Of a stretch of 64,000 bases of DNA, positions 11,130 through 22,145 are shown piece by piece. A program made the translations under genes and the position numbers. The DNA comes from Ursus arctos. Taxonomy: Eukaryota; Chordata; Mammalia; Carnivora; Ursidae. Numbering within the stretch: the stretch's first letter is position 1; each line of letters starts with the position of its first letter. The DNA lies in NCBI RefSeq assembly GCF_023065955.2, contig NW_026622963.1, positions 10,733,001 through 10,797,000 of the forward strand, read 5' to 3'. The notes under the pieces are model-generated. The model ran no database searches, was not told the origin of the DNA, and worked only from the letters and a program-made list of their open reading frames with translations.

Positions 11130-11305
11130 CTGGGGTTCATGGAGATCGTGGGTTGGAGTTCTGGCTTTGCCCTTGTCTGTGTGACCCGCTCCCCTGCATT
11201 TCCTCATCTGTGGAAAGGGGCACCTCACGGTGCGTCCTGCTGGGCTGTGGTGTACGGGGAAGGCCAAGGAGGGAGCCTGGCGCTGTTGGTGCGCAATAAA
11301 TGGGC
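11130..11305 (+). repeat. MIR SINE, diverged, sense
   Basis: Reads 'ggttggagttctggctttgc', 'gtctgtgtgacccgctcc', 'tgcatttcctcatctgtgga' and a late 'gtgcgcaataaatggg' tail. Indels separate the segments. Confidence 0.6.
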
Positions 11306-11885
11306 AAGCACACACGAGTCACTTTGCAGCGCAGCCCGAGGTGTGCGTGCGCAGAGCTTTGTGCCGGGCATGCGGTGGGACTGGTTATGGACAAGAGTCT
11401 GCTGGAGCCTGCGGACAGCTGGGGAGGTGCCGGCGTGGGGGTGGGCCCTGGGGCTGCGGCAGGTTGGACCGGGAATCTGTGAGGGGGCCCGGTCTCCCTC
11501 CGGTTCCCTCTCGAGGGCGTATCCACCCTACCTGGCCCAACACACTTCTCTCTTATCCCCTTGTAGAAACCACCCCTCAGTAGCTGCCCTCGGGCGCCCC
11601 AGGCTCTGACTGTCCGAGGCAGCGCTCACATGTGGTCCTGGCTGTGCGAGCAGCGTGACTGTTCCGTGATGTGCCGCCCCCTCCCCTTCAGCAGAAAGCC
11701 TTCTGGGAAACCAGGGCAGTGGGGTGGCTCTCAGACACTGCCTGCAGTATGGGCACCTGGGGGCAGCTTTTGCATTGAAGCCTGGTACCTCGGCCTGGCC
11801 TGTTCTCCCTCACATGCCTCCAATGATTCTGTCCAGCCCCCCAAACAGCCATCCTGCCGGGAAGGGGGGCGTGCTCAGGGATAAT
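11306..11885. other. No gene seen
   Basis: GC-rich. A strong acceptor-like tract ends at about 11566 (cttatccccttgtag), but no matching donor with an open coding segment follows. Confidence 0.4.
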
Positions 11886-11889
11886 AAAA

Positions 11890-12040
11890 GTAATTAGTAG
11901 CTAAGGCATTATATGCCAAGCATGGGTAAGTGATAATTCTTCTGTTATCCTCATTCTGCTGCTAAAGAAATTGAGGCCAGAGGGGTATAGTGACTTGCCT
12001 ATGGTCACACAGCTAGGCAGTCATGGGCACAATTCTGAGC
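11890..12040 (-). repeat. MIR SINE, antisense
   Basis: Reads 'ggcattatatgccaagcatg', 'gaaattgaggccagagggg' and 'agtgacttgcctatggtcac', then 'acagctaggcag': the reversed MIR in correct order. Confidence 0.85.
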
Positions 12041-12144
12041 CATGTGGGAGGGAGGGGTGGGTGGGGCCCAGCTCTGGTTTTGCTCTGTAGGCAGTCCCAG
12101 GAGAGCCCCTCAATGCCTCAAGGAGCCAGGATGTGGGCCAGGCA

Positions 12145-12215
12145 GGTTCTTACAGTTACCATGTTACCGATGTGGAAGCTGAGGCTCAGAAGGGGCTCAC
12201 GCCACTGTGACATCA
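12145..12215 (-). repeat. MIR fragment, antisense
   Basis: Short reversed core: 'ttaccgatgtggaagctgag' followed by 'gctcagaaggggctcac'. Confidence 0.55.
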
Positions 12216-12494
12216 AAGTCTGGCCTTTGTCCCTCTCCCTGCTACCCCAGAGTGTCTGTGATCCCCTTTGCCTGTTCATCCCCCCATTGCTACCTGTGGC
12301 GTAAAGGTATCCTGCCCCTTCCCCTAATCCTGATGCCTACTTAAGAAGCTGGAGGGAGGGGGAGAGCCTGGGCCAGTCTCGACATAGAAGGGCACAGAGA
12401 CAGGTGGGTGTGGAGCAGGGACTGGACTCTTGGAGCACTGCCACTCCCAGTCAAAAGTCCTTTCAATGGCCTGAGGCAGTATGAGTCATCGTTA

Positions 12495-12765
12495 AGAACT
12501 TGATGGGTGGCCTCAGACAGCCTGGGGTGGACCCCAGCTCTGGTACTTACCAGCTGTGTGACCTGGGTCAGCGCCTTCCTTAAGCTCTCTGTGCCTCAAT
12601 TTTCTCATCTGGACAAAAGGGAGAACGATGGTCGAACCCACCTCCCAGGACTGTTAGAGGGTGTGCAGGAGTGCTCACACGCTGCATTAGCAGTGATGCC
12701 GTCTGGGTCATACGCACTCCACAAATTCCAGTCATAGCTGTCAGTGTTGTTATTAGCAGGGCTGT
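12495..12765 (+). repeat. MIR SINE, sense, full core and 3' end
   Basis: Reads 'ctggtacttaccagctgtgt', 'aagctctctgtgcctcaatt', 'ttctcatctggacaaaaggg' and ends 'gtcagtgttgttattagcag'. Covers nearly the whole MIR. Confidence 0.85.
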
Positions 12766-13580
12766 GGAATGTTCTAGAATGAGAGCAGGGCCCTCCCAGT
12801 TCTGTTGTGCAACTAGAGGCCAGAGCCAAGAGGGACAGGGCTGAAGTCTGCCTCAGCCTCCCCCTTGCCCCATTTCCCCTCTCCAGGCCTCCGGCACTAA
12901 GTTCCCTATTACCCGGGGAGCAGCTCTATGTGGGAGGTGGGCAGAGGTGCCATTTTACATATTAACCATGTGCATATTTATACCTGTCTTAGTCCATCAA
13001 GTATTTGTGAGGGCTTTCAAACATACATGGCATACTAATAAGACAGAGGTAATCTAGCACGGGGAAAATAGGATGTAATAGAAAGAAAAGGCTTGGGGCA
13101 CGTTAGGACACACAGGGCCTGACGCTGGGCTGCATATTTTAGCCTTGTGCTTCCTGGTGGTCAGAGTGAAAAGGGAAACATCAGCTATGAGATTCCCACC
13201 CTCCGCAGGAGCTAAGCAGCATAGGGTCCCCAGAGGCAGTGGGTTTCCAGGAGGGTCTGGGGGAATGGGACCTGGAAGGCTTCCCCACACTTGTCAGGTT
13301 GGCTCAAAGCAGCCACTGCGCCCCTAAGCACAGGAGTCCTGAGATTAGAAGTTCACATGGAAACTTGGGGGAATGGGGTGGGGGTGGGAGGGGACAGAGA
13401 ACCTGGGAGTGCTTGGTTGGAGCCTGGTGGGAGCCCTTCATTGTGTCATTTGCACTTGGCACCTGGGCTGAGGGAGGCTGAATTTGGTGAGCAGCAAAGT
13501 GGGCCTGATCCTGTTGGGATCCCCATCCCCCCTTCTCCAGGGCAGTGCTGGGCCCAACTTAGAGATCTAGTCTGGTACGA
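12766..13580. other. No gene seen
   Basis: A short AT-rich segment at 12950-13090 with 'gcatatttatacctgtctta' is unassigned. A run of alternating G and GT at about 13375-13393 has G-quadruplex form. No coding evidence. Confidence 0.4.
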
Positions 13581-13584
13581 AAGG

Positions 13585-13645
13585 GCTCTCATAGACCATC
13601 TCTTTCAATGTTCATTTTACAGATGTGGAAACTGAGGCCCAGAGG
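13585..13645 (-). repeat. MIR fragment, antisense
   Basis: 'ttcattttacagatgtggaa' then 'actgaggcccagagggga' is the reversed MIR core. Confidence 0.7.
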
Positions 13646-13647
13646 GG

Positions 13648-13810
13648 AGTTTTGAGTACTTCCTGTGTGCCAGGTGTTCTAAGGCCACTATCCACTTCCT
13701 CCTTAACTGTGCCTATGGGTGGGCATGAAGAAGCCAGGGCTCAGCGACATTGAACAACTTGCCCAGGGCCACGCAGCTGGGAGGAGCCAGCCTTGAACCC
13801 CGGCCTGTCT
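13648..13810 (-). repeat. MIR SINE, antisense, second copy
   Basis: A second reversed MIR follows directly: 'gagtacttcctgtgtgccag', a diverged middle, then 'acaacttgcccagggccacg' and 'cagctgggaggagccag'. The order shows it is a separate insertion from the one before it. Confidence 0.75.
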
Positions 13811-14614
13811 GGCCTCAAGAGACAGGAGGAGTTGCATGGTGCTCTTCCCTCTCAAGATCTTGGCCGGCCACGGTGGGGACTGCATTTGCGCAGCCATCCG
13901 TGCACCCCACAGAAGCTCAGGATTTAGGGAGTAGGGGGTCAGATGCTTGATCTGGGTCAGGGGCCTGGCCAGCTCCAGGCAGGAAGACCCCCTCCCTGCA
14001 CAAGGATGACGCTGGGGCACAGGGCAAGGACTGTGTGGGGTTGGCACTGGGCCACAGCTTCTGCTGCTTGTGCCCCTGCCAGCTCCTCACCGCCCCCCAA
14101 CCCCAGGGTCTCCTGTCCAGCGGTGCCTGTACCTGGACAGGGCAGGTCCTAAGCTGGCTCTGCTGCTCCACTCCTCTCCTCAAGAATTCTCAGCGTCTCC
14201 CCATTGCCTGGGCCGCAGCTCCTGTGCCTGGCCTCCCCGACACTCGGCCCTGAGCCTAGCTCAGCCCTTGGGGCTTTTCTGCACGTCGTCCTATGGTCCA
14301 GTTCTGCAGGTGCTCACGAGTCTGGGTGGTCACTGGAGGTACCAGCCTCCTCTCCCCTCCCCACTGCCCCCCCCCACCCCAAAGACAGGGTGGAGTCTTC
14401 CCTACTCCCTCCCAGTGCAGCTGGATTCCCAGGGGAGTGGGGCCTCCATAAAGCCTTGCAGGGAAGGAGGGTTAGAAAGAATGTACTTTTAGGAACTGTA
14501 GGGGATGGGTTCTTCAGTGTGCAGAATCTCTGCATATATTCAGCCAAGTCCAGACCTCACAACAGCCCCATGAAATAGGACACCAACAACATACCAACAA
14601 CAAACCCAGCTGAC

Positions 14615-14800
14615 TCGTCCATAGTGCCTTCCGGATGCCAGGCACCGTTCCAGGCATTTTACAAATCTTTATTTGTTTAATCCTGACCACAATCCCTGAG
14701 GCTGTTTCTACAAAAGAAACTGAAACAGAGTGGCTGAGTAACTTGCCCAGAGTAACACAGCCCTGAAGTGGCCAAGTGGAGATTTGAACCCAACAGCTGG
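14615..14800 (-). repeat. MIR SINE, antisense
   Basis: 'tgccaggcaccgttccaggc', 'tttacaaatctttatttgtt', 'taatcctgaccacaatccct', 'agtaacttgcccagagtaac' and 'gatttgaacccaacagctgg' give the reversed MIR from its 3' end through its core. Confidence 0.85.
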
Positions 14801-14829
14801 ATTCAATAGAAAGGGAAAGGGCCTACCTT

Positions 14830-15000
14830 TTATTATGCTTCCATTACATTCCAAGCATTTGGTACATGCCATCTCCTTGGCTCCTCCTGGGGACTGGCGA
14901 GGGAGTAATGTGACCCCCATATTACAGATGAAGGAATAGGGACTCAGAGAGGAAGAGGCCTGCCTGAGTTTGCACGGCTCAGAGGGAGGAGATGAGGTAG
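14830..15000 (-). repeat. MIR SINE, antisense
   Basis: 'cattccaagcatttggtaca', 'cccatattacagatgaagga' and 'gggactcagagaggaaga' follow one another as in a reversed MIR. Confidence 0.7.
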
Positions 15001-15525
15001 CGTTCCATCTGATCTTGAAGCTGGAGTTTGAGCCGCCCCTCGAGGCCCCTCCCTGGAGGCCGAAGAAGTGGGCAGGAGTGAGGTGGTAAGAGCTGCAAGA
15101 AGTCTTCTTCCAGGTGGGGCATCACTTAGGTCCCAGTTCTCAGTGAGGCTTTGGTCTCCAGTCTGGCTGGGAACTGGGCAGGCTCTGGGGGGTTGAGACT
15201 CAGACAGGCCCTGGTGCCCCGCCCCCCTGCCCTGGGCTGGTGGGTGCGTGGTGTGGCCGTGTGATGAATGCGCTCCTGGTGGGCTGAGTATTAATCACAT
15301 CTCAGGGCAGGGGCAGTGGGAGAGGAGACACCCGAAATATCTGCCCTGGAGCGGAATCCACCACCACCAGGCTTGGCTGGATGGGGAGTGTGAGGGGGCA
15401 CCCAGAGGCCATCTCTGCTGGCAGCTGGCCAGGGAGGGGGCCCAGTGTGAGGGAGGAGACACAGCCTTGACCTGGGGGTCCTTCTCTGAAGAGGCTCAGT
15501 TTGAGGGACCTCCTCCTTCTCCTCC
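15001..15525. other. No gene seen
   Basis: GC-rich unique sequence with no recognised repeat or coding segment. Confidence 0.4.
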
Positions 15526-15526
15526 G

Positions 15527-15975
15527 CCTCATTTGTATGTCTTCTTTGGAGAAACGTGTGTTCAAGTCCTTTGTCCATTTTTGATCAGATTATTTGATTT
15601 TTGGTGTTGAGTTGTCAGAATTCTTTGTATATTCTGGATATTAACCCCTTTTCAATATGTGGTTTGCAAATATTCTCTCCCATTCCACAGGTTGTCTTTT
15701 CACTCTGTTGATTATTTGCTTTGAGGTGCAGAAATGTTTAAGTATGATATAGTTCCATTTGTCCAATTTCGATTTTGTTGCATGTGCTTTTGGTGTTATA
15801 TCCAAGAAATCATTGCCAAATCCAACACCATGAAGCTTTCCCCCTGTGTTTCTTCTAGGACTTTTACAGTTTCAGATCTTACGTTTAGATCTTTAATCCA
15901 TTTTGAGTTAATGTTTGTATATGGTGTAAGATAAGGGTCCAACTTCATTCTTTTGCATTGGAGATCCAGAAACTG
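15527..15975 (+). mobile_element. L1 LINE 3' fragment, sense
   Basis: AT-rich block with sharp edges. It follows a mammalian L1 3' region: 'catttgtatgtcttctttgg', 'ggatattaaccccttttcaa', 'cttttggtgttatatccaag', 'aaatcattgccaaatccaa' and 'ttcattcttttgcattggag'. Truncated at both ends, so it has no coding capacity. Confidence 0.9.
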
Positions 15976-16815
15976 AACGTTGGTCACGGGAACTTCAAGT
16001 TCACTTCTTCTTGTGCAGTGTCGGTCTATCCTAGTCCACTGGGAACAGGGCCCACATACTTTCCTCCTGGGGGCTGGCTATTGCCGTGGACCCGAGTTCT
16101 TCGTCTTCTCTCTTTCGGGCACTGCTGCACCCAGGCCAGGTGGGGCAAGGCTGGCTCCCCCAGGGCAGAGGCCTGCAGCCCCGTTGGAGTGGTGTGAGCC
16201 GCCCCAGGGATGCCGGCCTCTGCCCCACCCATCTTCAGGGCTGCTGGGGCCTCTGGGTGGGATCGGGAGTCCTGTGATGGGGCAGACCTGGATACCCTGT
16301 GGCAGTCCACTCTAGAGGACTTAGGCAGGACCAGTGGCCACGAGTCAACACCAGACACTGGTCTGTGGGACGAAGTTCACCCTCAGGGCACCTCAGGGCC
16401 CTGACCCATCATGTCCCCATCTTCTTGTGGCTTAGATGAAGGCACAGAGTCCCACCTGTGCCAGCAGGAGGCCGTTCTCACCTTGGGCGCTCACCTGATG
16501 GAAGCTCTGGTCTAAAACCCACTAAACCAAATGGGATTCTAGAGCTAGAAAAGGAAGCTCTGCCCTTGGGCGCAAACACTCATTGGCCAGGGAGTGGGCA
16601 CCGGGGTGGGGACGGGGTGGCTGCTGCCACGCACCCTCAGGACACAGCTGTGCTGCAGCGGGCTTGCACGCCTATCTCGTGAGCCCACCGCACTCGGTCA
16701 GGAATGTTAGGAGCCACTTGTCCGACACAGGCATCCCGGATGTTCCGGCTTGCCCAGGCCTGGCAGAGGCAGGCCCTGCCTCTGATGGGGGCTGCCTGGG
16801 GAGCTCAGGGGCTAA
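15976..16815. other. No gene seen
   Basis: GC-rich unique sequence. No repeat or coding evidence. Confidence 0.4.
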
Positions 16816-16824
16816 CAGGTTCTC

Positions 16825-16955
16825 TCACTTGCTCTCTGTGCAACCCGGACAGGCCTTTCTCCCTCCCTGGGCCTCCAGCTGTAACATGACCATGGTTTCC
16901 TTCTCATAGGGGAATTTTGAGGGTCAAACAAGATGGTGGATGTGAGTCCTTTCTT
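16825..16955 (+). repeat. MIR-like relic, sense
   Basis: 'caggcctttctccctccctg', 'ggcctccagctgtaacatga' and 'gaattttgagggtcaaacaa' resemble the MIR core and 3' half. Diverged. Confidence 0.5.
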
Positions 16956-17029
16956 TTGTGGGGAGTCAGCCACGCTGAGAGTCCTGGATTGGGCGCCTAA
17001 AAGGCCCCCCAAGAACACTGCCCTGTGTA

Positions 17030-17115
17030 GATGGTAAAACCCATAGTCCCAGGCTCACATGGCTGATGTGGAACTCGGACTCCAGTCACTGAGATTCCCA
17101 GCCAGCGCTTTTTGT
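17030..17115 (-). repeat. MIR-like relic, antisense
   Basis: 'ggctcacatggctgatgtgg' then 'aactcggactccagtcact' fits the reversed 5' half of MIR. Confidence 0.4.
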
Positions 17116-17565
17116 CCGCCTCAGGTCCTGGGGTAGAGAACCAGCAAAGCTCATTTACACCTTCTTCCAGACTGGGCATATCCAGACCAGCTTCAGACAC
17201 CCAGGAGGAAGCCCCGCCATGTGTGCAGAGAGTGGAATACGGGGTTTAATGCTCCTGCCACGGCTCGTGTCACCAGTGGAGGGGAGGAGGAGGCCAGGCC
17301 TTATTCTCAGGCCCCCCCCAGGTGGGTGGTCACGGGGTCCACCTGCCACCTGGGAAGCAGTCAGTTCCATTTGCCATGGGCCGGGCGTGTGCTTTGTGGA
17401 GACACGCCAGGGTGGGGTGTTGGGGGGATGGCCGAGCCCTGGCCATGAGGCTGGAGCTCTGGCCCCATCAGGGCTCTAGCCAAGGGAGGCAGTCCGAGAC
17501 TCTGGGGTACCTCCTGCCCCAGAACTTGTGGATCTCTTCCTCAAGATGGAATGGGGGACTTCACG
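17116..17565. other. No gene seen
   Basis: GC-rich unique sequence, with no recognised feature. Confidence 0.4.
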
Positions 17566-17569
17566 TGCC

Positions 17570-17700
17570 TCATCTTGTCTGGTCTTCACAACCGCCTGCG
17601 AAGGGAGTGCAGACCTTCTCCCTGCTTTACTGAGGGGGAAACTGTGCTCAGAGAGGTAGGAATTAGTCTGGGTCGGACTTGCCAGTGGCTCTGGGCCCTC
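17570..17700 (-). repeat. MIR SINE, antisense
   Basis: 'tctggtcttcacaaccgcct', 'ccctgctttactgaggggga' and 'aactgtgctcagagaggtag' form a reversed MIR with small indels. Confidence 0.65.
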
Positions 17701-17845
17701 TCCAGCACCCACTGAGACTTGGGTCAGTGCAGGCCTCATGGGTGACGTGTGTGGCTGTCCACGTGTGCACACGTGCAGGTGCTGGGCGAGGGGGTGCCTA
17801 GGAGAAGCCCAGAGCTGACAGACCCTGTGGCCGTGGGGCAAGAGG

Positions 17846-17872
17846 ACCGCCCCCCCTCCCCCCCCCCCCCGC
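17846..17872 (+). repeat. C-rich simple repeat
   Basis: Nearly pure C run broken by one T, followed by GC-rich sequence. Confidence 0.85.
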
Positions 17873-18024
17873 CTCGGCCGCGTTCCCTCCCAGCTCCTGC
17901 TCCAGGGGGCAGGGAGTGGGAGAAGCCCTGGGTAACAGGGTTCATGCCCACTGTATATAGCTGCTCAGACACGCACACCCAGCTATTTCTGTGTTCTTCC
18001 TCCTACTGAGGCAGGGGGAGGGGA

Positions 18025-18090
18025 GAGAAAGTAGTCCATCTAAAAATATAACCCGGGGAAAATATCACAGCGCCTGAGCCCCAGCCTGAG
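18025..18090. promoter_or_regulatory. Candidate element with MEF2-type site
   Basis: An AT-rich core in GC-rich DNA contains 'ctaaaaatata' at 18040-18050, which fits the MEF2 consensus YTAWWWWTAR closely. It sits in sequence without a repeat signature, and I infer possible enhancer function. Confidence 0.3.
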
Positions 18091-18234
18091 AGATCTGTCT
18101 CGTTCTCTCGCCTTCCACCCCCGCGCCCCAACTTTACCTCACAGCCGCCTCGGCTCCATTTGGAACCTTCGGGATGTTGCCTCCTCCGCTGCCCGTGCCA
18201 CCTTCCTCTGGGGCCCACCGCGTGGGGCTGGGGT

Positions 18235-18300
18235 CTTGCTGCCCCCATTTCACAGGGAAGGAACTGAGGCCTGGAGGGGGCTTGCTTCAGGGGACCCTGG
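18235..18300 (-). repeat. MIR fragment, antisense
   Basis: 'gcccccatttcacagggaag' then 'gaactgaggcctggagggg' is the reversed MIR core. Confidence 0.65.
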
Positions 18301-18324
18301 CCAGAATCCCCGCGCCCTGCTGGG

Positions 18325-18480
18325 CCTTGGGGTGGTCAGGACTTGGCTCTGCACTCACTGGCTCCACCGTCTACCCTGTGAGCCTCAGTTTCCTCAGCTG
18401 TGTGGGGGAGAGCCGTGCTTCTCACCTGGCAGGTGGTGGTGAAGGAGAAGCGCAGGGAAAGCCTGGGACACGCTTCCAGG
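18325..18480 (+). repeat. MIR SINE, sense
   Basis: 'ttggctctgcactcactggc', 'tgtgagcctcagtttcctca' and 'gctgtgtgggggagagccg' give a sense MIR that lies head to head with the antisense fragment before it. Confidence 0.65.
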
Positions 18481-18845
18481 TGTGGCAAAAGCACTCAGCC
18501 AACCTGCCCTGGTCGCCTCATCGTTGTTACTATCAGCCTTACCTTCGTCCAGGCCGTGAGTCCCTCTTTTCCCAAGGCCCCAAGTCTTCTCCGTTTCCTG
18601 TGGTGTTGCTGGGTGCAGTGGAGTTTGAAGAAGGACTTCTCCCTGGGCGCTTTCCGAGGGCGGGGTGGGTCTTACCGGGTCTGTGTTCCAGGGTCCAGCC
18701 CAGGCGTCTGCCTGCCCACCACAGCGGTAGTGGGTGACGGAGGTTGTCTTTAAATTTGCCGGAGAAGGTGGGACGAGTCTCAGGTGATGAAGCCCCTGCC
18801 TCAGGCCAGGCTCCCACTCTGGGGGCCATGTGGGGTGAAATGGAG
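18481..18845. other. No gene seen
   Basis: GC-rich unique sequence with no recognised feature. Confidence 0.4.
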
Positions 18846-18849
18846 TGGG

Positions 18850-18970
18850 GCATTGCCATTCCCATTTTGACAGGAACCTGGAGCTCAGAGAGGGAAAGCG
18901 TTGGTCCAAGGGTCACACAGCTGGGACCAAGGTTCTGAAACAGAGGCTGCCTGACTCCTCTGGGCTCCCA
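18850..18970 (-). repeat. MIR SINE, antisense
   Basis: 'cattcccattttgacaggaa', 'cctggagctcagagaggga' and 'aagggtcacacagctgggac' are reversed MIR core in order. Confidence 0.8.
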
Positions 18971-19269
18971 CGTGTCCAGGTTCCTTGGGGCCCCCACTTG
19001 CCTGGTCCCCCTTCTGCGGTCTGCTGGAGCCTCCAGCGGGCTTCTGTGAGGGCTCAGCCCCCTAACGCTCCTTATTGATGCTTTTCATTGGTTCGCCGAG
19101 GCCTGTTTCTGAATCTTGCCATCAGAGGCTTCTGTGGCTAGGAGAGTGCACCTGGGTTTAATGAATACCCACTGGGTCTGTGTGGTGCTTCAGTGTGAAG
19201 ACGTCAACCCTCAACCCTCATGAAAGAGGAGACAGTCTATGGAACCCCATATTCCCATCAATAAGCATT

Positions 19270-19430
19270 AACTTGTGACCAGACTTGTTTCCTCTATGCC
19301 CACCCACTCTCTACCACTCCTGGGTTATTTTGACACCGTGAAAGTTCATCCATTAGTGTTTCAGTGTTGTATAGCTCTAAAAGGAAAGGACCCTTTAAAA
19401 CACGTAGCCATCATATCATTACCACACCTT
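19270..19430 (+). mobile_element. L1M 3'-UTR relic (L1ME/HAL1-like)
   Basis: 'tagctctaaaaggaaaggac', 'cctttaaaacacgtagccat' and 'catatcattaccacaccttaa' fit the A-rich 3' region of old L1M elements. The 5' edge is unclear. Confidence 0.6.
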
Positions 19431-19431
19431 A

Positions 19432-19645
19432 AAAATCAAATGTTACCTGGCACTTGTTACCTGATTCACTCTTCAAAATAGCTCTGAGGTAGGTTGCATT
19501 GCCGTTTCATAGATGAGGAAAGATGAGGTACAGAGAGGTTTGGTCACTGGCCTGGGGTCACACAGCTGATAAATGGCTAAGAAGGGATTTGAACTTAGGA
19601 CGCTTGACTACAAAGCCAGTGCTCATTCCTCTTTCCCTTGCCATT
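19432..19645 (-). repeat. MIR SINE, antisense
   Basis: 'tcttcaaaatagctctgagg', 'tttcatagatgaggaaagat', 'ggtcacacagctgataaatg' and 'gatttgaacttaggacgctt' give a long reversed MIR. Confidence 0.85.
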
Positions 19646-19844
19646 CCCAAAGGGTTGCCAAGTCTTGTGGCCCCATCGGCGCTCTGGGCATGCTTTTGTC
19701 GGGGAATGTCTCGCTCCTGGGCCTCCTGGCAAGAGAGCCCAGCCCAAGCCTCAGCCGGAGTATGTGCTCAGAGTGTGGGCTGCAAGGGTGTGCAGGCCGC
19801 GCTGGGGCCAGGAGTGAGCCGTCTCCTCCGGCCAGCGCTGAGCT

Positions 19845-19980
19845 TTACGGGGGCATTAACAAGCCGTTTAAAAAGCGCTGACAACACACTTTGTGGCTCC
19901 GATTTAAGATGTACTAAAAAATAAGCACCTTTTCAGGGAGGAAACGGCAGCATGTCGGGTTAAAATACGTCCATGGTGTC
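19845..19980. promoter_or_regulatory. Candidate conserved noncoding element
   Basis: AT-rich island with 'ggcattaacaagccgttta' and 'gatttaagatgtactaaaa' in GC-rich DNA. No repeat family fits and no frame looks coding. Regulatory role inferred. Confidence 0.3.
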
Positions 19981-20189
19981 ACCTACGCACATGTCACCCT
20001 GCAGGTGCCGGGCGGGGGGCAGCCCTCAGCCTCACCTCCCCGGGCGGGCTGGCAGTTACTTGATGAGTGCTTCATTTGCCAGCAGCTCCAGCTCTGCGGG
20101 GGCAAGAGGCGGGAGGTCTGAAGTTTTGGGGGTGTTAGATGTCAGGGAGGAGTGGAGTGGGGGGCCTGGGGGGAAGGTGGAGGAAATAA

Positions 20190-20280
20190 CCTGCTCCAGG
20201 CAGCCCACTTTGCAGGTGGAAAAGCTGAGGCCCAGAGCGGGGGATGAAATGTCCAAGGTCACATATACCGAGAGCTGCCC
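20190..20280 (-). repeat. MIR fragment, antisense
   Basis: 'cactttgcaggtggaaaagc', 'tgaggcccagagcggggga' and 'gtccaaggtcacatatac' are reversed MIR core. Confidence 0.7.
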
Positions 20281-20621
20281 CCAGCAGCTCTTGGCGCCCC
20301 CAAGCCCAAGGGGGACACTGTAACCACAAAGGATCCTCCTTTATTTCTCTCCCCCCTCCTCATCCCACCTCAAACAGACATTCTCAGGACCTGGGGCAGG
20401 CCTAGACGCTGCATATCCTTAGGCACATCCTCGCTCTCTGAGGGACCATATCTATAAAATGGATGGCATAACGGGTGAGGGCAGTGGGCAGTTTCCCAGC
20501 TTGGTGGGACATCCTCACTTCCTCCAGCCCTTGGCAGACAAGGGGCTAGGGCAGTCTCCTAGAGAGTGCCCTGGCTGGGGGCTTCCTCCTCCTGCCTCCT
20601 CCCCACTCTTCCTTCTTCCCT

Positions 20622-21290
20622 TCCATGAATATTTCTTAAGTGCTTACCATAAGCCAAGCACTGTGATAGGCACTGGGGATACAGCAGTGAACAAACAAAA
20701 AGTGTAATCAAACCATCAAACACACACACAAAATAAAATCTCTGGCTGCTTCATGGAGCTAATAGTTGAGCGGAGGAGGCTAAAGCTGAAGATGGAGCCC
20801 TAGCAATGTCGTAAGCCTGCTGTGCATCTACTAGCCCGGGGCAGGTGTGTGGTGCCGTGAGGGGATTTAAGAGGGGGTCGACAAGGTTGGGGAGGTTAAG
20901 GAGGGCTTCCCTGAGGAGGTGACACCTGAGTTGAGTGCTGTGGGATGAATGGATGAGCCAAGAGGGTGGGAGGCAGTTGTCGAAGGGAATAGCATGTACA
21001 AAGGCCCTGTGGTGGAAGCTCAAGGGGATGAGGCAAGGCCAGTGTGGCTGGTGTGGAGCAAGGTCCAGGCAGTGTGGCTGAAGGGCGCTGGGACAGGCCT
21101 CCCTGAGGACTGGGATGGGGACGGTGATACACTTAGATTTATGGTGTAGACAGATTTCTGGCTGTTATGTGGGGAAATGGCTTGAAGGTGAGTCAAGAGT
21201 GGACTGGGGAGGTGAATAGGGGGTGAACGTGTGCAGGCAGGAGGGACTGGTGGCTTGGACCAGGGTGGTGATCCAGGGTACCTCCTGGCT
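20622..21290 (-). repeat. L2 LINE, antisense
   Basis: Reversed L2 from the tail: 'tccatgaatatttcttaagt', 'aagccaagcactgtgatagg', 'cactggggatacagcagtga' (20672-20691). Then 'cttccctgaggaggtgacac', 'atgtacaaaggccctgtgg' and 'tggtggcttggaccagggtg' (21248-21267). Covers about 670 bp of the 3' UTR and the C-terminal RT region, with frame-breaking indels. Confidence 0.9.
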
Positions 21291-21654
21291 GTCTGTTCTC
21301 GCCCATCCCCCCCTAGGAATGCGGACCAGGACAGTCCCTGCAGGTGTTCCCCAGGGAAGGCCAGTGCTCTGGGACTGATCATTCAGTGGGGGGATGGGGG
21401 CTGAGGTGGGTGCTATTCTGAGATGGGGTTCCTTCCTTCTCTAGGAGGCGGGGAGGCCATGCTGAGGCCAGGCCTGGGAGGGGGTGGTGGCGTGGGGACC
21501 GTCTGGCCTGGGCGGAGCTCCCTCTCTGAAATGAAGCTCCGGAGGCAGCTGGGGTGTGAGAGCCTGAGCTCGTTGAGGGTCTGACATCTGCCTTGCCTCC
21601 ATTCTGAGATCTAACCCAGGGAGGAGCGGGTGCCCGAGAGTGGAAAGGAGCGAG

Positions 21655-22145
21655 AGAAAAAAAAATGGCTTGCTTTACTTAATTATGACTGATTGTGACA
21701 GCTTGCATCTTTAGTCTGAAAAGTATCTATGGGGTAAGGACTGCTTTTCTCAATCGGGATAATTATGTTAATTAAAATGCTTTCTTTATAGCAGTTCTGA
21801 TTAATAAAAACAGTTCCACTGCTCTCTTTAAACACTCTAACCTTCTGTTGCACGGGGAAGGAGGTCCTTTCTCAGCAATTTATGGCTCTTCACGCAGATT
21901 CCAAGAGGCGACCTGCTGCCGGGGTGGCCTGGTGGCGGGCACTTGGCTCACACACATGTGGGGATGGATGGAGGAAGAGAGGGCAGGCGGCCGGACTGGC
22001 CGTGCGGGTGAGGATGGCATGGGGCACCGTGCTGCTGAGTCCGCTGGAGAATAAAAATACCACTTATTTCTCTAACTGCTGTTTATTTGCTTTGAAAGCA
22101 TGGGGATAATTAACGAGCTCCCAATTAAGAAAAATTATGTGTGGG
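21655..22145. promoter_or_regulatory. Candidate enhancer cluster, AT-rich
   Basis: Two AT-rich islands (21655-21850 and 22045-22145) are separated by a short GC-rich spacer. The first contains 'acttaattatgactgattg', 'gttaattaaaatgc' near 21768 and 'ctgattaataaaaac'. The second contains 'ggggataattaacgagctc' and 'ccaattaagaaaaatta'. I count at least five TAAT/ATTA homeodomain-type cores. No transposon signature is visible and neither strand has a protein-like frame. This is the strongest enhancer-like region in the window by composition. Confidence 0.45.

Noticed and set aside
11550..11720. Coding exon after a strong acceptor at 11566
   Set aside because: No donor follows at a sensible distance with a protein-like open frame.
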